Source: Moraxellaceae bacterium
Lineage (GTDB): Bacteria > Pseudomonadota > Gammaproteobacteria > Pseudomonadales > Moraxellaceae
NCBI GenBank assembly: GCA_030646295.1
Contig: JAUSND010000027.1
Coordinates: 1 to 64,000, forward strand
Direction: 5' to 3'
Length of the DNA stretch: 64,000 bases
Part shown: in pieces, positions 28,197 to 36,211 of the stretch
How the letters are laid out: every line of letters starts with the position of its first letter
How positions within the stretch are numbered: position 1 is the stretch's first letter
Program-made: the position numbers and the translations under genes
The notes under the pieces: model-generated
The model's input: the letters and a program-made list of their open reading frames with translations, nothing else
Databases searched by the model: none
What the model was told of the DNA's origin: nothing

Positions 28197-29534
28197 TCAG
28201 ATGACGCCCTGTGCCAGCATGGCATCCGCCACCTTCACAAAGCCGGCAATGTTGGCGCCGGCCACGTAATCAATGTTTTCCCCCTTTTTGCCGTGACGCA
28301 GACAGGACTGGTGAATGCCGGCCATGATGGTGTGCAGGCGAATGTCGACCTCGCTGGCCGTCCATTGCTGCCGTGTGGAGTTCTGGATCATCTCGAATCC
28401 GCTGCAGGCGACGCCACCGGCATTGGAGGCCTTGCCTGGCGCATAGAGAATGCCGGCCTTCTGGAAGGCGTGAACGGCGGCCAGGGTTGAGGGCATGTTG
28501 GCCCCTTCGGCGACACAGAAGCAGCCGTTTTCCACCAGCTGCCGGGCATCCTCCTCATCCAGTTCATTCTGTGTGGCGCAAGGCAGGGCAATGTCGCAGG
28601 CGTGCTGCCATGGTCTTTTACCTTCATGAAAGTCCAGCCCGAACACCTCTGCCAGTTCACTCAGACGCCCGCGTCGTTCGTTCTTGAGGTGCATCACGGC
28701 CTGCCATTGCTGGCCGGTAAAACCTGAGGGATTGTGCAAGGTCCCGCCAGAGTCGGAGAAGGTAACCACCTTGCCGCCCAGCTCCATCATCTTCTGTGCT
28801 GCATATTGGGCAACGTTGCCGGAGCCGGAAATTGCCACGCGCAGGCCCTCCGGTTTTCGCTCCCGTGTTTTCAGCATTTCCTGCACAAAATAGACAAGCC
28901 CGTAGCCGGTGGCCTCCGGGCGCATCAGGCTGCCGCCAAAGCTGGGCCGCTTGCCGGTGAAGGTTCCGGTCACTTCGTTGGCCAGCTTGCGGTACATGCC
29001 ATACATGTAGCCGACTTCACGGCTGCCTACGCCAAGGTCCCCGGCCGGCACGTCCAGATCGGGGCCGATGTGGCGGTAAAGCTCGGTCATCAATGCCTGA
29101 CAGAAACGCATGACCTCATTGTCACTGCGGCCCTTGGGATCAAAGTCGGAGCCGCCCTTGCCGCCACCCATGGGCAGCGTGGTCAGTGCATTCTTGAAGG
29201 TTTGCTCAAAGGCGAGGAACTTGAGGACGCTCAGGTTTACCGAGGGGTGAAAGCGCATGCCACCCTTGTAGGGGCCGATGGCGCTGTTCATCTGTACGCG
29301 GTAGCCACGATTCACCTGTACCGTGCCGCTGTCATCCACCCAGGCAATACGGAACTGAATGACGCGTTCCGGCTCCAGCAGACGCTCCAGCAGGCCTTGT
29401 TTCAGATACGCAGGATTTGCCTGCAGGAACGGCCACAGGCTTTCCAGCACCTCTTCCACCGCCTGATGAAACTCGGGCTGGTCGGGGTCGCGCTGGCGGA
29501 TGCGATCCATCAAGGGGGTAAACGAGCTATCCAT
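28197..29534 (-). CDS. gdhA: NADP-specific glutamate dehydrogenase
   Basis: Reversible reductive amination of 2-oxoglutarate, linking carbon and ammonium assimilation. 445 residues, the hexameric NADP type. Seen: the start FHQAVEEVLESLWPFL, substrate-binding GPYKGGMRFHPSVN and LPMGGGKGGSDFDPKG with the catalytic Lys, and the dinucleotide-binding VAISGSGNVAQYAA. ATG at 29534. Divergent from an AraC-type regulator gene across 184 bases; no functional link is evident. Confidence 0.97.
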   Translation of the reverse strand: MDSSFTPLMDRIRQRDPDQPEFHQAVEEVLESLWPFLQANPAYLKQGLLERLLEPERVIQFRIAWVDDSGTVQVNRGYRVQMNSAIGPYKGGMRFHPSVNLSVLKFLAFEQTFKNALTTLPMGGGKGGSDFDPKGRSDNEVMRFCQALMTELYRHIGPDLDVPAGDLGVGSREVGYMYGMYRKLANEVTGTFTGKRPSFGGSLMRPEATGYGLVYFVQEMLKTRERKPEGLRVAISGSGNVAQYAAQKMMELGGKVVTFSDSGGTLHNPSGFTGQQWQAVMHLKNERRGRLSELAEVFGLDFHEGKRPWQHACDIALPCATQNELDEEDARQLVENGCFCVAEGANMPSTLAAVHAFQKAGILYAPGKASNAGGVACSGFEMIQNSTRQQWTASEVDIRLHTIMAGIHQSCLRHGKKGENIDYVAGANIAGFVKVADAMLAQGVI

Positions 29535-29691
29535 TGTTTTCTGCCTTGCATGAAAGTGGATCAGGCTGACGGAGGACGTGCAGCACGTGCGGTCTGTTTA
29601 ATAGCATACCAAGCAACCGGCGGCATGCCTCATCTGGCTGCATTAGGCCTTGCCACTCTGGCGGCTGCTCGGCAGACTCCGGTCATTGCGT

Positions 29692-29710
29692 TTGTCATGC
29701 GCTTGTCATG
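29692..29710 (+). repeat. TTGTCATG direct repeat, period 11
   Basis: TTGTCATG at 29692-29699 and 29703-29710, one helical turn apart and just upstream of the ribosome-binding site of the AraC-type gene. A possible autoregulatory site. Confidence 0.4.
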
Positions 29711-29718
29711 AGGTTGGC

Positions 29719-30777
29719 ATGTCCACCACGGGTTCTACAGTCTTGCCGGAGATTCGCACGGTTACCGCGCAGTTTTTTCTGCCGCTGCTGCATGCCGTGG
29801 AAAAGACTGCCGGAGGTCGCGCACAGCTTCTGGAAATGGCGGGGCTGACAGAGGACGATGTGCAGGATTCGGAGCGGCTGCTGTCGTTTGACAGCCTGGT
29901 CAGGGCCTGGCAGTTTGCGATGACGCTTTGCAAGGACCCTTTGCTGCCGTTGCGTCTGGGCGAGCGTACCCATCCGGCGGACTTCGGCATTCTTGGTACG
30001 CTGGCGCAGAGTGCGGCTACGCTGGGTGAGGCGCTGGAGCTGGGCGTGCGCTATGAACGCATCGTTAACCAGAGCTTTGTTTCCTCGCTGTTTTTGCAGG
30101 ACGGACACCTTTGCAACCGTCTGGAAATGCCGCCATTGCCTGTTGAGCAGCTGCGGCCGGTCGTCGAGTTCGACTTCTCTGCACAGGTGAGTTTCGGTCA
30201 TTTCCTCATGCGCGAATCCCGCCAGGGTACGCTGGGTCCTGTACAGGTTTTTTTCCGCCATCAGGCCGCAGGGCCGGTACGCTTTTATCAGGATTATTTT
30301 GGCTGCCCGGTGCACTTCGGGGCGGATCATAACCAGATCATCCTGCCAATGGACGTGCTCTCGCTGCGACTGCCGTCTGCCGACCCGTCATTGTTGCAAC
30401 GTCTGCGTGAATATGTGGATGAGCGACTGGCGCGCGATCCCCGGCCGGTTTCGCCACTGGTGCAGAAAATCGAGAAGCTGGTGATCCCGCGACTGGCCTA
30501 TGGCCTGCCAGAGCTGAAGGATGTTGCGGTGCAACTGGGCGTGAGTGTCAGTACCCTGAAGCGGCGCCTGAGCGAACAGGACACCCACTATCAGGGTATC
30601 TGCGACAGCTTGCGGCATCGTCTGGCCTTGCAGTACGTCAGCGAGCCGGACCGCTCCATGGTGGATATTGCCTTTCTGCTCGGCTTTTCCGAGTTGAGCA
30701 CGTTTTACCGCGCGTTCAAGCGCTGGACAGGGATTACGCCACAGCAGCACCGGCGTCTGGTCACGCCATCCGTTTGA
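29719..30777 (+). CDS. AraC-family regulator with Arabinose_bd-type sensor domain
   Basis: 352 residues. The N-terminal ~200 residues match the ligand-binding domain of OruR/ArgR-like AraC regulators (GERTHPADFGILGTLAQSAATLGEALE). The C-terminal AraC helix-turn-helix pair runs from about 255 to 345: LKDVAVQLGVSVSTLKRRL and DRSMVDIAFLLGFSELSTFY, then RAFKRWTGITPQQHR. The start at 29719 follows GAGG closely. Its target is unclear: gdhA is divergent and the 4.5S RNA gene lies downstream. Confidence 0.9.
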   Translation: MSTTGSTVLPEIRTVTAQFFLPLLHAVEKTAGGRAQLLEMAGLTEDDVQDSERLLSFDSLVRAWQFAMTLCKDPLLPLRLGERTHPADFGILGTLAQSAATLGEALELGVRYERIVNQSFVSSLFLQDGHLCNRLEMPPLPVEQLRPVVEFDFSAQVSFGHFLMRESRQGTLGPVQVFFRHQAAGPVRFYQDYFGCPVHFGADHNQIILPMDVLSLRLPSADPSLLQRLREYVDERLARDPRPVSPLVQKIEKLVIPRLAYGLPELKDVAVQLGVSVSTLKRRLSEQDTHYQGICDSLRHRLALQYVSEPDRSMVDIAFLLGFSELSTFYRAFKRWTGITPQQHRRLVTPSV

Positions 30778-30829
30778 ATGCCGCCGGCAGTGCGCTCAGC
30801 CAGAACGCATCAGAACGCAATGATGGGCT

Positions 30830-30857
30830 TTGCGCCGGCGCTTTCTGCCCCTATACT
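30830..30857 (+). promoter_or_regulatory. Promoter of the 4.5S RNA gene
   Basis: TTGCGC (30830-30835), a 16-base spacer, TATACT (30852-30857), then the GC-rich GCGCGCCC. The predicted start is about 30 bases ahead of the mature RNA. Confidence 0.6.
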
Positions 30858-30894
30858 GCGCGCCCACCCTGCAATCGGGTGGTCGTTGTGGCAA

Positions 30895-30993
30895 CCCTGC
30901 CGGTTCCCCCGCAACGCTAAACGGCAAACCCCGCCAGGTCCGGAAGGAAGCAACGGTAGTCGTGATGCGTGTGCCGGGGTCGGGCTGGCAGGG
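30895..30993 (+). ncRNA. ffs: Signal recognition particle 4.5S RNA
   Basis: The apical hallmark AGGTCCGGAAGGAAGCA (GGAA tetraloop and the Ffh-binding internal loops) is at about 30936-30952. CCGCAACGC on the 5' side and GCGTGTGCCGGG on the 3' side match the conserved stem bases, and the outer CCCTGCC pairs with GGCAGGG, which sets the ends. The exact mature termini are inferred from pairing. It joins Ffh to deliver membrane proteins. Confidence 0.95.
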
Positions 30994-31182
30994 GGGCCTC
31001 CCTAATTCCTTCGTACCATCCAGACAAACCCTCTGCCATTCTGTTACCCGTTGCGGTACCGGCCGTATTCCTGTGTCCGTTTTTCATCCCGTGTTTGCTG
31101 CGACAGATTGCCGCAGGACATTCCCTTGCCCGACAGGCCCGTTACCATAGGCAATGGCGTGCAGGACGGGTATCGGGTTTGC

Positions 31183-31210
31183 TTGCCTTTTAAATGAAAA
31201 TGATTATCAT
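31183..31210 (+). promoter_or_regulatory. Predicted tonB promoter
   Basis: TTGCCT (31183-31188), a 16-base spacer, TATCAT (31205-31210). The -10 lies inside the Fur box, so Fur binding would block RNA polymerase. Confidence 0.5.
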
Positions 31211-31214
31211 TTAG
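31196..31214 (+). promoter_or_regulatory. Fur box ahead of tonB-exbB-exbD
   Basis: GAAAATGATTATCATTTAG matches the 19-base consensus GATAATGATAATCATTATC at 14 positions. Its core AAATGAT-T-ATCATTT (31198-31212) is a perfect 7-1-7 palindrome. It lies 22 bases before the tonB ATG, so iron repression of the operon is expected. Confidence 0.88.
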
Positions 31215-31235
31215 ATGAACTAACAGGGTGTTTCC

Positions 31236-31910
31236 ATGTCAGCATCGGCCATCTACTCACTGACGTCTCACGGGGCTTTCAAAGCCGTGCGTCACAGTGT
31301 GGCCGTTGCGGTGATTGCCGTGCATGCAGTCGTGGTGGTTTCTTTGTGGCAGCAGGCGCCGGCGCCTGCTCCGGTCATGGCGGCGCCGGTGATGGTGTCC
31401 TTTGTATCTGCCCCGGTAGCGGAGCCCCTGCCGCAGCCCCCGGTGGTGGTGGCACCGGAAACACCTGTGAGGGTGCTGGCCACGGAGCGTGCGTCGCAGG
31501 CGTCAGCGAATGCCCCTGTCGTTACTCCTGCCATTCCCCCCGTACCTGCCGACGTGGTTCCAGCGGATGCAGCGCCGGCCGCTGATGTGGCGGTCCGTGC
31601 AGAGGCGGTGGCACCGCCCGTGGCACAGACGCCGCCAAGTTTTGGTGCGGCTTATCTGAACAATCCCAAACCGGTGTACCCCATGGTGTCACGCCGGCTG
31701 GCGGAGAAAGGTGTTACCCGGTTGCGCGTGCTGGTGAGTACGGAAGGCAGGCCGCAACAGGTTGATATTGAGCGCTCCAGTGGTTCGGCACGTCTCGACC
31801 GGGCGGCGCAGGCAACGGTTCGCGACTGGAAGTTTGTTCCTGCCCGCGAAGGTGAAAAAGCAGTGGCAGGCTGGGTGATTGTTCCCATTAACTGGAATCT
31901 GGAAAACTGA
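31236..31910 (+). CDS. tonB: Energy transducer TonB
   Basis: Inner-membrane anchored protein that spans the periplasm and passes proton-motive energy to outer-membrane iron receptors. 224 residues: a membrane helix at ~20-42 (VAVAVIAVHAVVVVSLW), a long Pro/Ala/Val-rich spacer (~45-140), and the C-terminal TonB domain (PKPVYPMVSRRLAEKGVTRL, VDIERSSGSARLDRAAQ, WKFVPA). First gene of tonB-exbB-exbD; exbB starts two bases after its stop. Confidence 0.94.
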   Translation: MSASAIYSLTSHGAFKAVRHSVAVAVIAVHAVVVVSLWQQAPAPAPVMAAPVMVSFVSAPVAEPLPQPPVVVAPETPVRVLATERASQASANAPVVTPAIPPVPADVVPADAAPAADVAVRAEAVAPPVAQTPPSFGAAYLNNPKPVYPMVSRRLAEKGVTRLRVLVSTEGRPQQVDIERSSGSARLDRAAQATVRDWKFVPAREGEKAVAGWVIVPINWNLEN

Positions 31911-31911
31911 C

Positions 31912-32664
31912 ATGAACGAAGCAACCGGCATCAGCCATTTCATTGCGCAATCCGATCTGGTCGGTAAAGGGCTTTTTGTGATGCTGCTCCTGATGTCGGT
32001 AGTGTCCTGGTATTACATCATTACCAAAAGCATTACGCAGGTGCTGACCAGAAAGCGCAGCCAGCGTTTCATGGATTTTTTCTGGAATGCGACGTCGCTG
32101 GAGGCCGTGCAGCACGAAATCTCAACGCATGGTGCAACAGATCCGTTCTCGCATCTGGCCAGTCATGCATTGTTTGCCCGTGACCATCATGCCCGTGTCG
32201 GTGTTGCCAAGCTGGAAGAGGCGGGCACGGTTGCCGATTTCCTGACGCGCACCATGCGCAAGGTCATTGATGAAGAAACCACACAGCTTGAAAGCGGCCT
32301 GACCGTGCTGGCGTCGGTGGGCGCAACGGCCCCGTTTGTGGGGTTGTTCGGTACGGTGTGGGGGGTGTATCACGCGCTGATTGCGATTGGCGCCAGTGGT
32401 ATGGCATCGCTCGACAAGATTGCCGGCCCGGTGGGCGAGGCACTGATCATGACGGGCATGGGACTTGCCGTCGCCATTCCTGCCGTACTGGGATATAACG
32501 CACTGGTGCGCAGCAATCGCGTACTGCTCGGCCGTCTGGATGCATTTGCCTATGACCTGTTTGCCTTCCTGACCACCGGCCAGCAGATCATTACCACGAA
32601 CAAGCCGGCCAGTGTCACGCCACTCAAGCCTGTGCGTCCCGGCAACGATGTAACGGGTAACTGA
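31912..32664 (+). CDS. exbB: Biopolymer transport protein ExbB
   Basis: Proton-channel subunit of the TonB motor. 250 residues with three membrane helices (about 20-42, 125-150 and 175-200) and the MotA/TolQ/ExbB signature ASVGATAPFVGLFGTVWGVYHAL, followed by GPVGEALIMTGMGLAVAIPAVL. Start at 31912 (MNEATGIS), one base after the tonB stop. Confidence 0.96.
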   Translation: MNEATGISHFIAQSDLVGKGLFVMLLLMSVVSWYYIITKSITQVLTRKRSQRFMDFFWNATSLEAVQHEISTHGATDPFSHLASHALFARDHHARVGVAKLEEAGTVADFLTRTMRKVIDEETTQLESGLTVLASVGATAPFVGLFGTVWGVYHALIAIGASGMASLDKIAGPVGEALIMTGMGLAVAIPAVLGYNALVRSNRVLLGRLDAFAYDLFAFLTTGQQIITTNKPASVTPLKPVRPGNDVTGN

Positions 32665-32665
32665 C

Positions 32666-33079
32666 ATGGCTTTCGGTGGATTCAACCAGCAACAGAATCA
32701 GGCACCCCTGGCAGAGATCAACATGGTGCCGCTCATTGATGTGATGCTGGTGCTGCTGGTGATTTTCATGGTGACCGCACCATTGCTGACGCATGCGGTA
32801 AAGGTGGACTTGCCCAGTGCTGCCTCCAGTCCGGTCACGCCAGCCGAAAAAATCGATCTTTCGATTGATGGCAGTGGCCAGCTGTTCTGGAACGCCACGC
32901 CGATGAGCAAGACGGACATCATTGTGCGTCTTCAGGAGACGGGGCTGAGTGCGCCCGAGACGGAAATTCATCTGCGCGTGGACAAGAATACGCGCTATGA
33001 AGTCATTGCAGAAATAATGGCGGCGTCTGCCAGTGCAGGATTGGGGAAAATAGGGTTTGTCACCACGCCGGAAAAATAG
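32666..33079 (+). CDS. exbD: Biopolymer transport protein ExbD
   Basis: Third subunit of the TonB motor. 137 residues: a short cytoplasmic start, the membrane helix with the proton-carrying Asp (MVPLIDVMLVLLVIFMV, Asp at about 27), then a periplasmic domain. It starts one base after exbB, so translation is coupled, and ends before a strong terminator. Confidence 0.96.
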   Translation: MAFGGFNQQQNQAPLAEINMVPLIDVMLVLLVIFMVTAPLLTHAVKVDLPSAASSPVTPAEKIDLSIDGSGQLFWNATPMSKTDIIVRLQETGLSAPETEIHLRVDKNTRYEVIAEIMAASASAGLGKIGFVTTPEK

Positions 33080-33108
33080 GCTGTCGTGGCTCACGTTGCT
33101 TGTACATG

Positions 33109-33137
33109 AAAAAGCCCCGGACAGTCCGGGGCTTTTT
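33109..33137. terminator. Bidirectional terminator between exbD and rnk
   Basis: AAAAAGCCCCGGA-CAG-TCCGGGGCTTTTT between convergent genes. Confidence 0.92.
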
Positions 33138-33160
33138 GTTTTTTCCGTTGCAGGAATTAA

Positions 33161-33574
33161 TCAGCGATGCAATTCACCGGCGGCTTCGGGTTGATAGCAG
33201 AGGCTGGCGACTTCCAGCGTCAATGGCCTGCCTTCCGGGCCTGGCCATTCGATGGTCTGGCCGACACGCAGTCCTAGCAGTGCCATGCCGACGGGGGCCA
33301 TGATGGAAATGCGGCCGGCCGACAGGTCCGCCTGATCCGGATACACCAGTGTCAGTTCGTGCAGGGTGCTGTCTTCACGGACATGACAGGTGAGGCGGCT
33401 GTTCATGGTGACAACATCCGCCGGCATTTCCCCGGGTTCACGCATGTCGGCGCGATCAATTTCTGCCTGCAAGGCAGTGGCAGCGGGACTCCCCGCCAGC
33501 TCATGTGTTTCCAGCAGGCGCTCCAGTCGCGCCACATCAAGTGAACTCATGATGACGGGGGGCAGGGACGACAT
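33161..33574 (-). CDS. rnk: Nucleoside diphosphate kinase regulator Rnk
   Basis: 137 residues. GreA/GreB-like protein that binds RNA polymerase and lacks the long N-terminal coiled coil. Seen: PPVIMSSLDVARLERLLE at the N terminus, the short helix pair, and the FKBP-like C-terminal domain with TLVYPDQADLSAGRISIMAPVG, ALLGLRVGQTIEWPGPEG. The ATG at 33574 has GAGGAG six bases upstream. A TTG two codons earlier is less suitable. Confidence 0.94.
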   Translation of the reverse strand: MSSLPPVIMSSLDVARLERLLETHELAGSPAATALQAEIDRADMREPGEMPADVVTMNSRLTCHVREDSTLHELTLVYPDQADLSAGRISIMAPVGMALLGLRVGQTIEWPGPEGRPLTLEVASLCYQPEAAGELHR

Positions 33575-33636
33575 GTGCAACTCCTCACTGCAGCTGGCTG
33601 CAGTGTCCTAAAAGGTGAATCAGGGTGAAAAAGAAA

Positions 33637-33657
33637 AAACCCTGCAGGGCAGGGTTT
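33637..33657 (-). terminator. Terminator after the DASS transporter
   Basis: AAACCCTGC-AGG-GCAGGGTTT with T-runs on both sides; on the minus strand it follows the transporter stop by about 40 bases. Confidence 0.82.
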
Positions 33658-33698
33658 GTTTTTTGAGCATAACAGGGGCGGGAGTTGAATGGCCAGTT

Positions 33699-35027
33699 TC
33701 AGGTGGCGAGGTTGCCAATGATCGCGGCGAGCAGGGGGGCTGACGCCAGGTTCATGACGAGGCCGGCACGAATCATGACTTTCTGGGGAATACGGCCGGT
33801 GCCGTAAACGAGGGCATTCGGTGGTGTTCCCACCGGCAGCATGAAGGAGCAACTGGCGGCCAGTCCGGTCAGCACCGCCATCGTGACCGGGTTCAGTCCG
33901 GTGACAGAGGCCATCGACATCATCAGTGGCACCAGCAGTGCCGCACAGGCGGTATTGCTGACCAGCTCGGACAGGAAAATCACGAAGAGTGCGACCAGCA
34001 GGTACAACAACCAGGGATTGTTGCCCGGGACCCACGCCAGCAGGCCGTTGGCCATCCACGAGCTGGCGCCGGAGCTTTGCATCAGTACCGAGAGGGTAAT
34101 GCCACCACCAAACAGCAGCAGTACGCCCCAGTTGCTCTGTTTCTCGATGTCTTCCCAGTTGAGTACCCGGGTCAGCCCCAGCAGGGCAATGGCCAGTAGT
34201 GCTACCCAGGTATCAAAGTCACCCCGAATGCCGATGTACGAGGAGATCGTGCTGCCAAATACCCAGCCTGTCACGGTGAGCAGGAAAATGGCGACGGTGA
34301 GCGTTGCCTGACGTCCTGCCGGAAACGGCATCAGTGTGGTGGCGACGGCGGGCAGGTTTTGTTCTGGGCGAATGGTCAGCCACAGAATCACCAGTGACAC
34401 CGGCATGATGACGAGGTAAGCCGGCATGCCGACGCGGAGCCACTCCTGGAATCCCCAGCCCAGTGCGGCGGCGGTGATGGCATTCGGAGGGCTGCCTACC
34501 AGGGTGGCGATACCGCCAATATTGGCGCCCCAGGCAAGCCCCAGCAGAACGAGAATGGCGTAGCGCGGGTACCGGTCTTTCATCGGGCTCAGCAGTCCCA
34601 GAGCCACCGGCAGCATCATGACGGCCGTTGCCGTGTTGCTGATCCACATGGAGATCAGTGAGGTGGCCAGTATCAGCAGGAAGGCAGCGGTGAGCGCATT
34701 GCCGCGCGCCAGTGCCATCACGCGGCTGGCCAGCCAGCGATCGATGCCGTACTTGCTCATGGCGGCGGCCAGCGCAAAGCCGCCGAGAAAAAGAAAGATG
34801 GTTGGATGGGCAAAGCCGCTCAGTGAATTTTTTACATCACCGAGTCCCAGTGCCACGGCCACAAGGGGAATGAGCAGTGCCGTGAAGGTCAGCGGAATGG
34901 CCTCGGTCAGCCAGAGCACGCCGGCCAGCGCAAACAGTGCCATGCCCGCTTGCGTGGCAGAGTTATCAGGCCCGGAGGCGGCCAGGATGGCAACGATAAT
35001 GGCCAGTGCGATTGCCCATGGTTTCAT
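33699..35027 (-). CDS. SLC13/DASS-family dicarboxylate transporter
   Basis: 442 residues, strongly hydrophobic (about 11-12 membrane segments). The two family signatures with substrate- and sodium-binding residues are SNTATAVMMLP followed by GSPPNAI, and SNTACAALLVP followed by GTPPNAL: the inverted repeat of the divalent anion:Na+ symporter fold. Likely substrates are C4-dicarboxylates, citrate or sulfate. I chose the ATG at 35027 (MKPWAIAL); the frame to 35147 has a Pro/Thr-rich, non-family start. It follows the AraC-type gene at 35044 by 17 bases on the same strand, so the two are probably co-transcribed. Confidence 0.9.
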   Translation of the reverse strand: MKPWAIALAIIVAILAASGPDNSATQAGMALFALAGVLWLTEAIPLTFTALLIPLVAVALGLGDVKNSLSGFAHPTIFLFLGGFALAAAMSKYGIDRWLASRVMALARGNALTAAFLLILATSLISMWISNTATAVMMLPVALGLLSPMKDRYPRYAILVLLGLAWGANIGGIATLVGSPPNAITAAALGWGFQEWLRVGMPAYLVIMPVSLVILWLTIRPEQNLPAVATTLMPFPAGRQATLTVAIFLLTVTGWVFGSTISSYIGIRGDFDTWVALLAIALLGLTRVLNWEDIEKQSNWGVLLLFGGGITLSVLMQSSGASSWMANGLLAWVPGNNPWLLYLLVALFVIFLSELVSNTACAALLVPLMMSMASVTGLNPVTMAVLTGLAASCSFMLPVGTPPNALVYGTGRIPQKVMIRAGLVMNLASAPLLAAIIGNLAT

Positions 35028-35043
35028 CTGGAGAATCCCGTGT

Positions 35044-36057
35044 TCATTTGTGGCTGGTGTTGCGGAAGGCGGCGGGCGTGTGGCCATCCCAGCGCTGGAA
35101 AGCGTGGATAAAAGAGGCGGACTCGGCGTAGCCAAGCTGCAGTGCAATGGCTTCGATCGACTGTGTGCTTTCGCGCAGCAATTGCTGCGCCTTCCGGTAA
35201 CGCACCTGATCGAGCAGTTCGCGAAACGAGGTGTTCTCTTCGCTCAGGCGGCGGCGGAACGTACGTTCGGCAATATCAAAGGCCGAGGCCACTTCGGCGG
35301 CACTGGGAAAATGGCGGCTGAAGAAATCCAGATGGGACAGCACCTTGCCGGACAGCAACGCGGTATCCGTGCGCTGTGCGACCAGCTGCTGGTCACACTG
35401 GGATTTGTACATGGCATGTGCGGTCGGGTCGGCGGTGGGAAAGCGGATCTGCAGGGCAGTGTTGCTGATCCAGAAGCGTATCTCCGGCCGCTTGCCAAAT
35501 ATCACCGGGCAGTTGAAGTGTGTTTCGTAGGCATCAGCGTCGACCGGACGCTCATAGGGGATCTCGATGCGCAGCGCGTGCATGTCGACACCGAGCGCAA
35601 GCTGCATGTCGCGCACCAGCTTGTAGGTGCCGGAGAGCTCGCCATCCACCCGAAAGCGGTAGGCCCTGGGGGGCAGGGCAACGGGCGTCAGTACCAGCGC
35701 ACTGGACTCTTCTCCGGGCTCAAAGCTCAGGTGGCCGAACAGGTAGGTCAGTTGCTGGTAGCGGATACCCGTTTGCAGTGCCTCGTAGGCATTGGCACAG
35801 GTCATCAGCAGCATGGTGAGGGGGCCGTAGCCGGCAAATCCGAAGAAGGTGCCGGTTTTCAGGCCGGCCAGCGGGTCTCTAAGGTTTTCGGCAATCTCCA
35901 CATAAATCTTGAGCTCCAGCGCCCGGTCAATCCGGGCGGTCGGGTCAACCTTTTCGAGATCAATCCCGTAGCGGGCCAGCACCGGGGAGATGTCTTCGCC
36001 CAGCTCGCGCAAGCCGCGCAAGGTATAGAGCATGCCTAGGATGGAGCGTGTGGACAT
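35044..36057 (-). CDS. AraC-family regulator with Arabinose_bd-type sensor domain
   Basis: 337 residues. N-terminal sensor domain (GLRELGEDISPVLARYGID, GYGPLTMLLMTCANAYEALQ) and C-terminal AraC helix-turn-helix pair: SAAEVASAFDIAERTFRRRL, then SIEAIALQLGYAESASFIHAF and RWDGHTPAAFR. Divergent from the Baeyer-Villiger-type monooxygenase across 155 bases, so it is the likely regulator of that gene. Paralogous in layout to the AraC-type protein at 29719. Confidence 0.92.
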   Translation of the reverse strand: MSTRSILGMLYTLRGLRELGEDISPVLARYGIDLEKVDPTARIDRALELKIYVEIAENLRDPLAGLKTGTFFGFAGYGPLTMLLMTCANAYEALQTGIRYQQLTYLFGHLSFEPGEESSALVLTPVALPPRAYRFRVDGELSGTYKLVRDMQLALGVDMHALRIEIPYERPVDADAYETHFNCPVIFGKRPEIRFWISNTALQIRFPTADPTAHAMYKSQCDQQLVAQRTDTALLSGKVLSHLDFFSRHFPSAAEVASAFDIAERTFRRRLSEENTSFRELLDQVRYRKAQQLLRESTQSIEAIALQLGYAESASFIHAFQRWDGHTPAAFRNTSHK

Positions 36058-36171
36058 GGCCGGGAGTCACTCCTGCTTTCTTGCGCTGGATCAAGGTTGG
36101 CCGAAAATATCAATTTCTGGTGAGAAACTACCATATCCCGCATACGGAGTAAGGGCTAGATTGCACCCATC

Positions 36172-36187
36172 GCGCAATGTTTTGCGC
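36172..36187. repeat. Inverted repeat GCGCAA/TTGCGC in the divergent gap
   Basis: GCGCAA-TGTT-TTGCGC, 25 bases before the monooxygenase ATG. It may be an operator half or a leader hairpin. A single TTGCGC also occurs at about 36082. Confidence 0.45.
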
Positions 36188-36211
36188 CAGAACAACAACA
36201 TGAGGTGCCGC

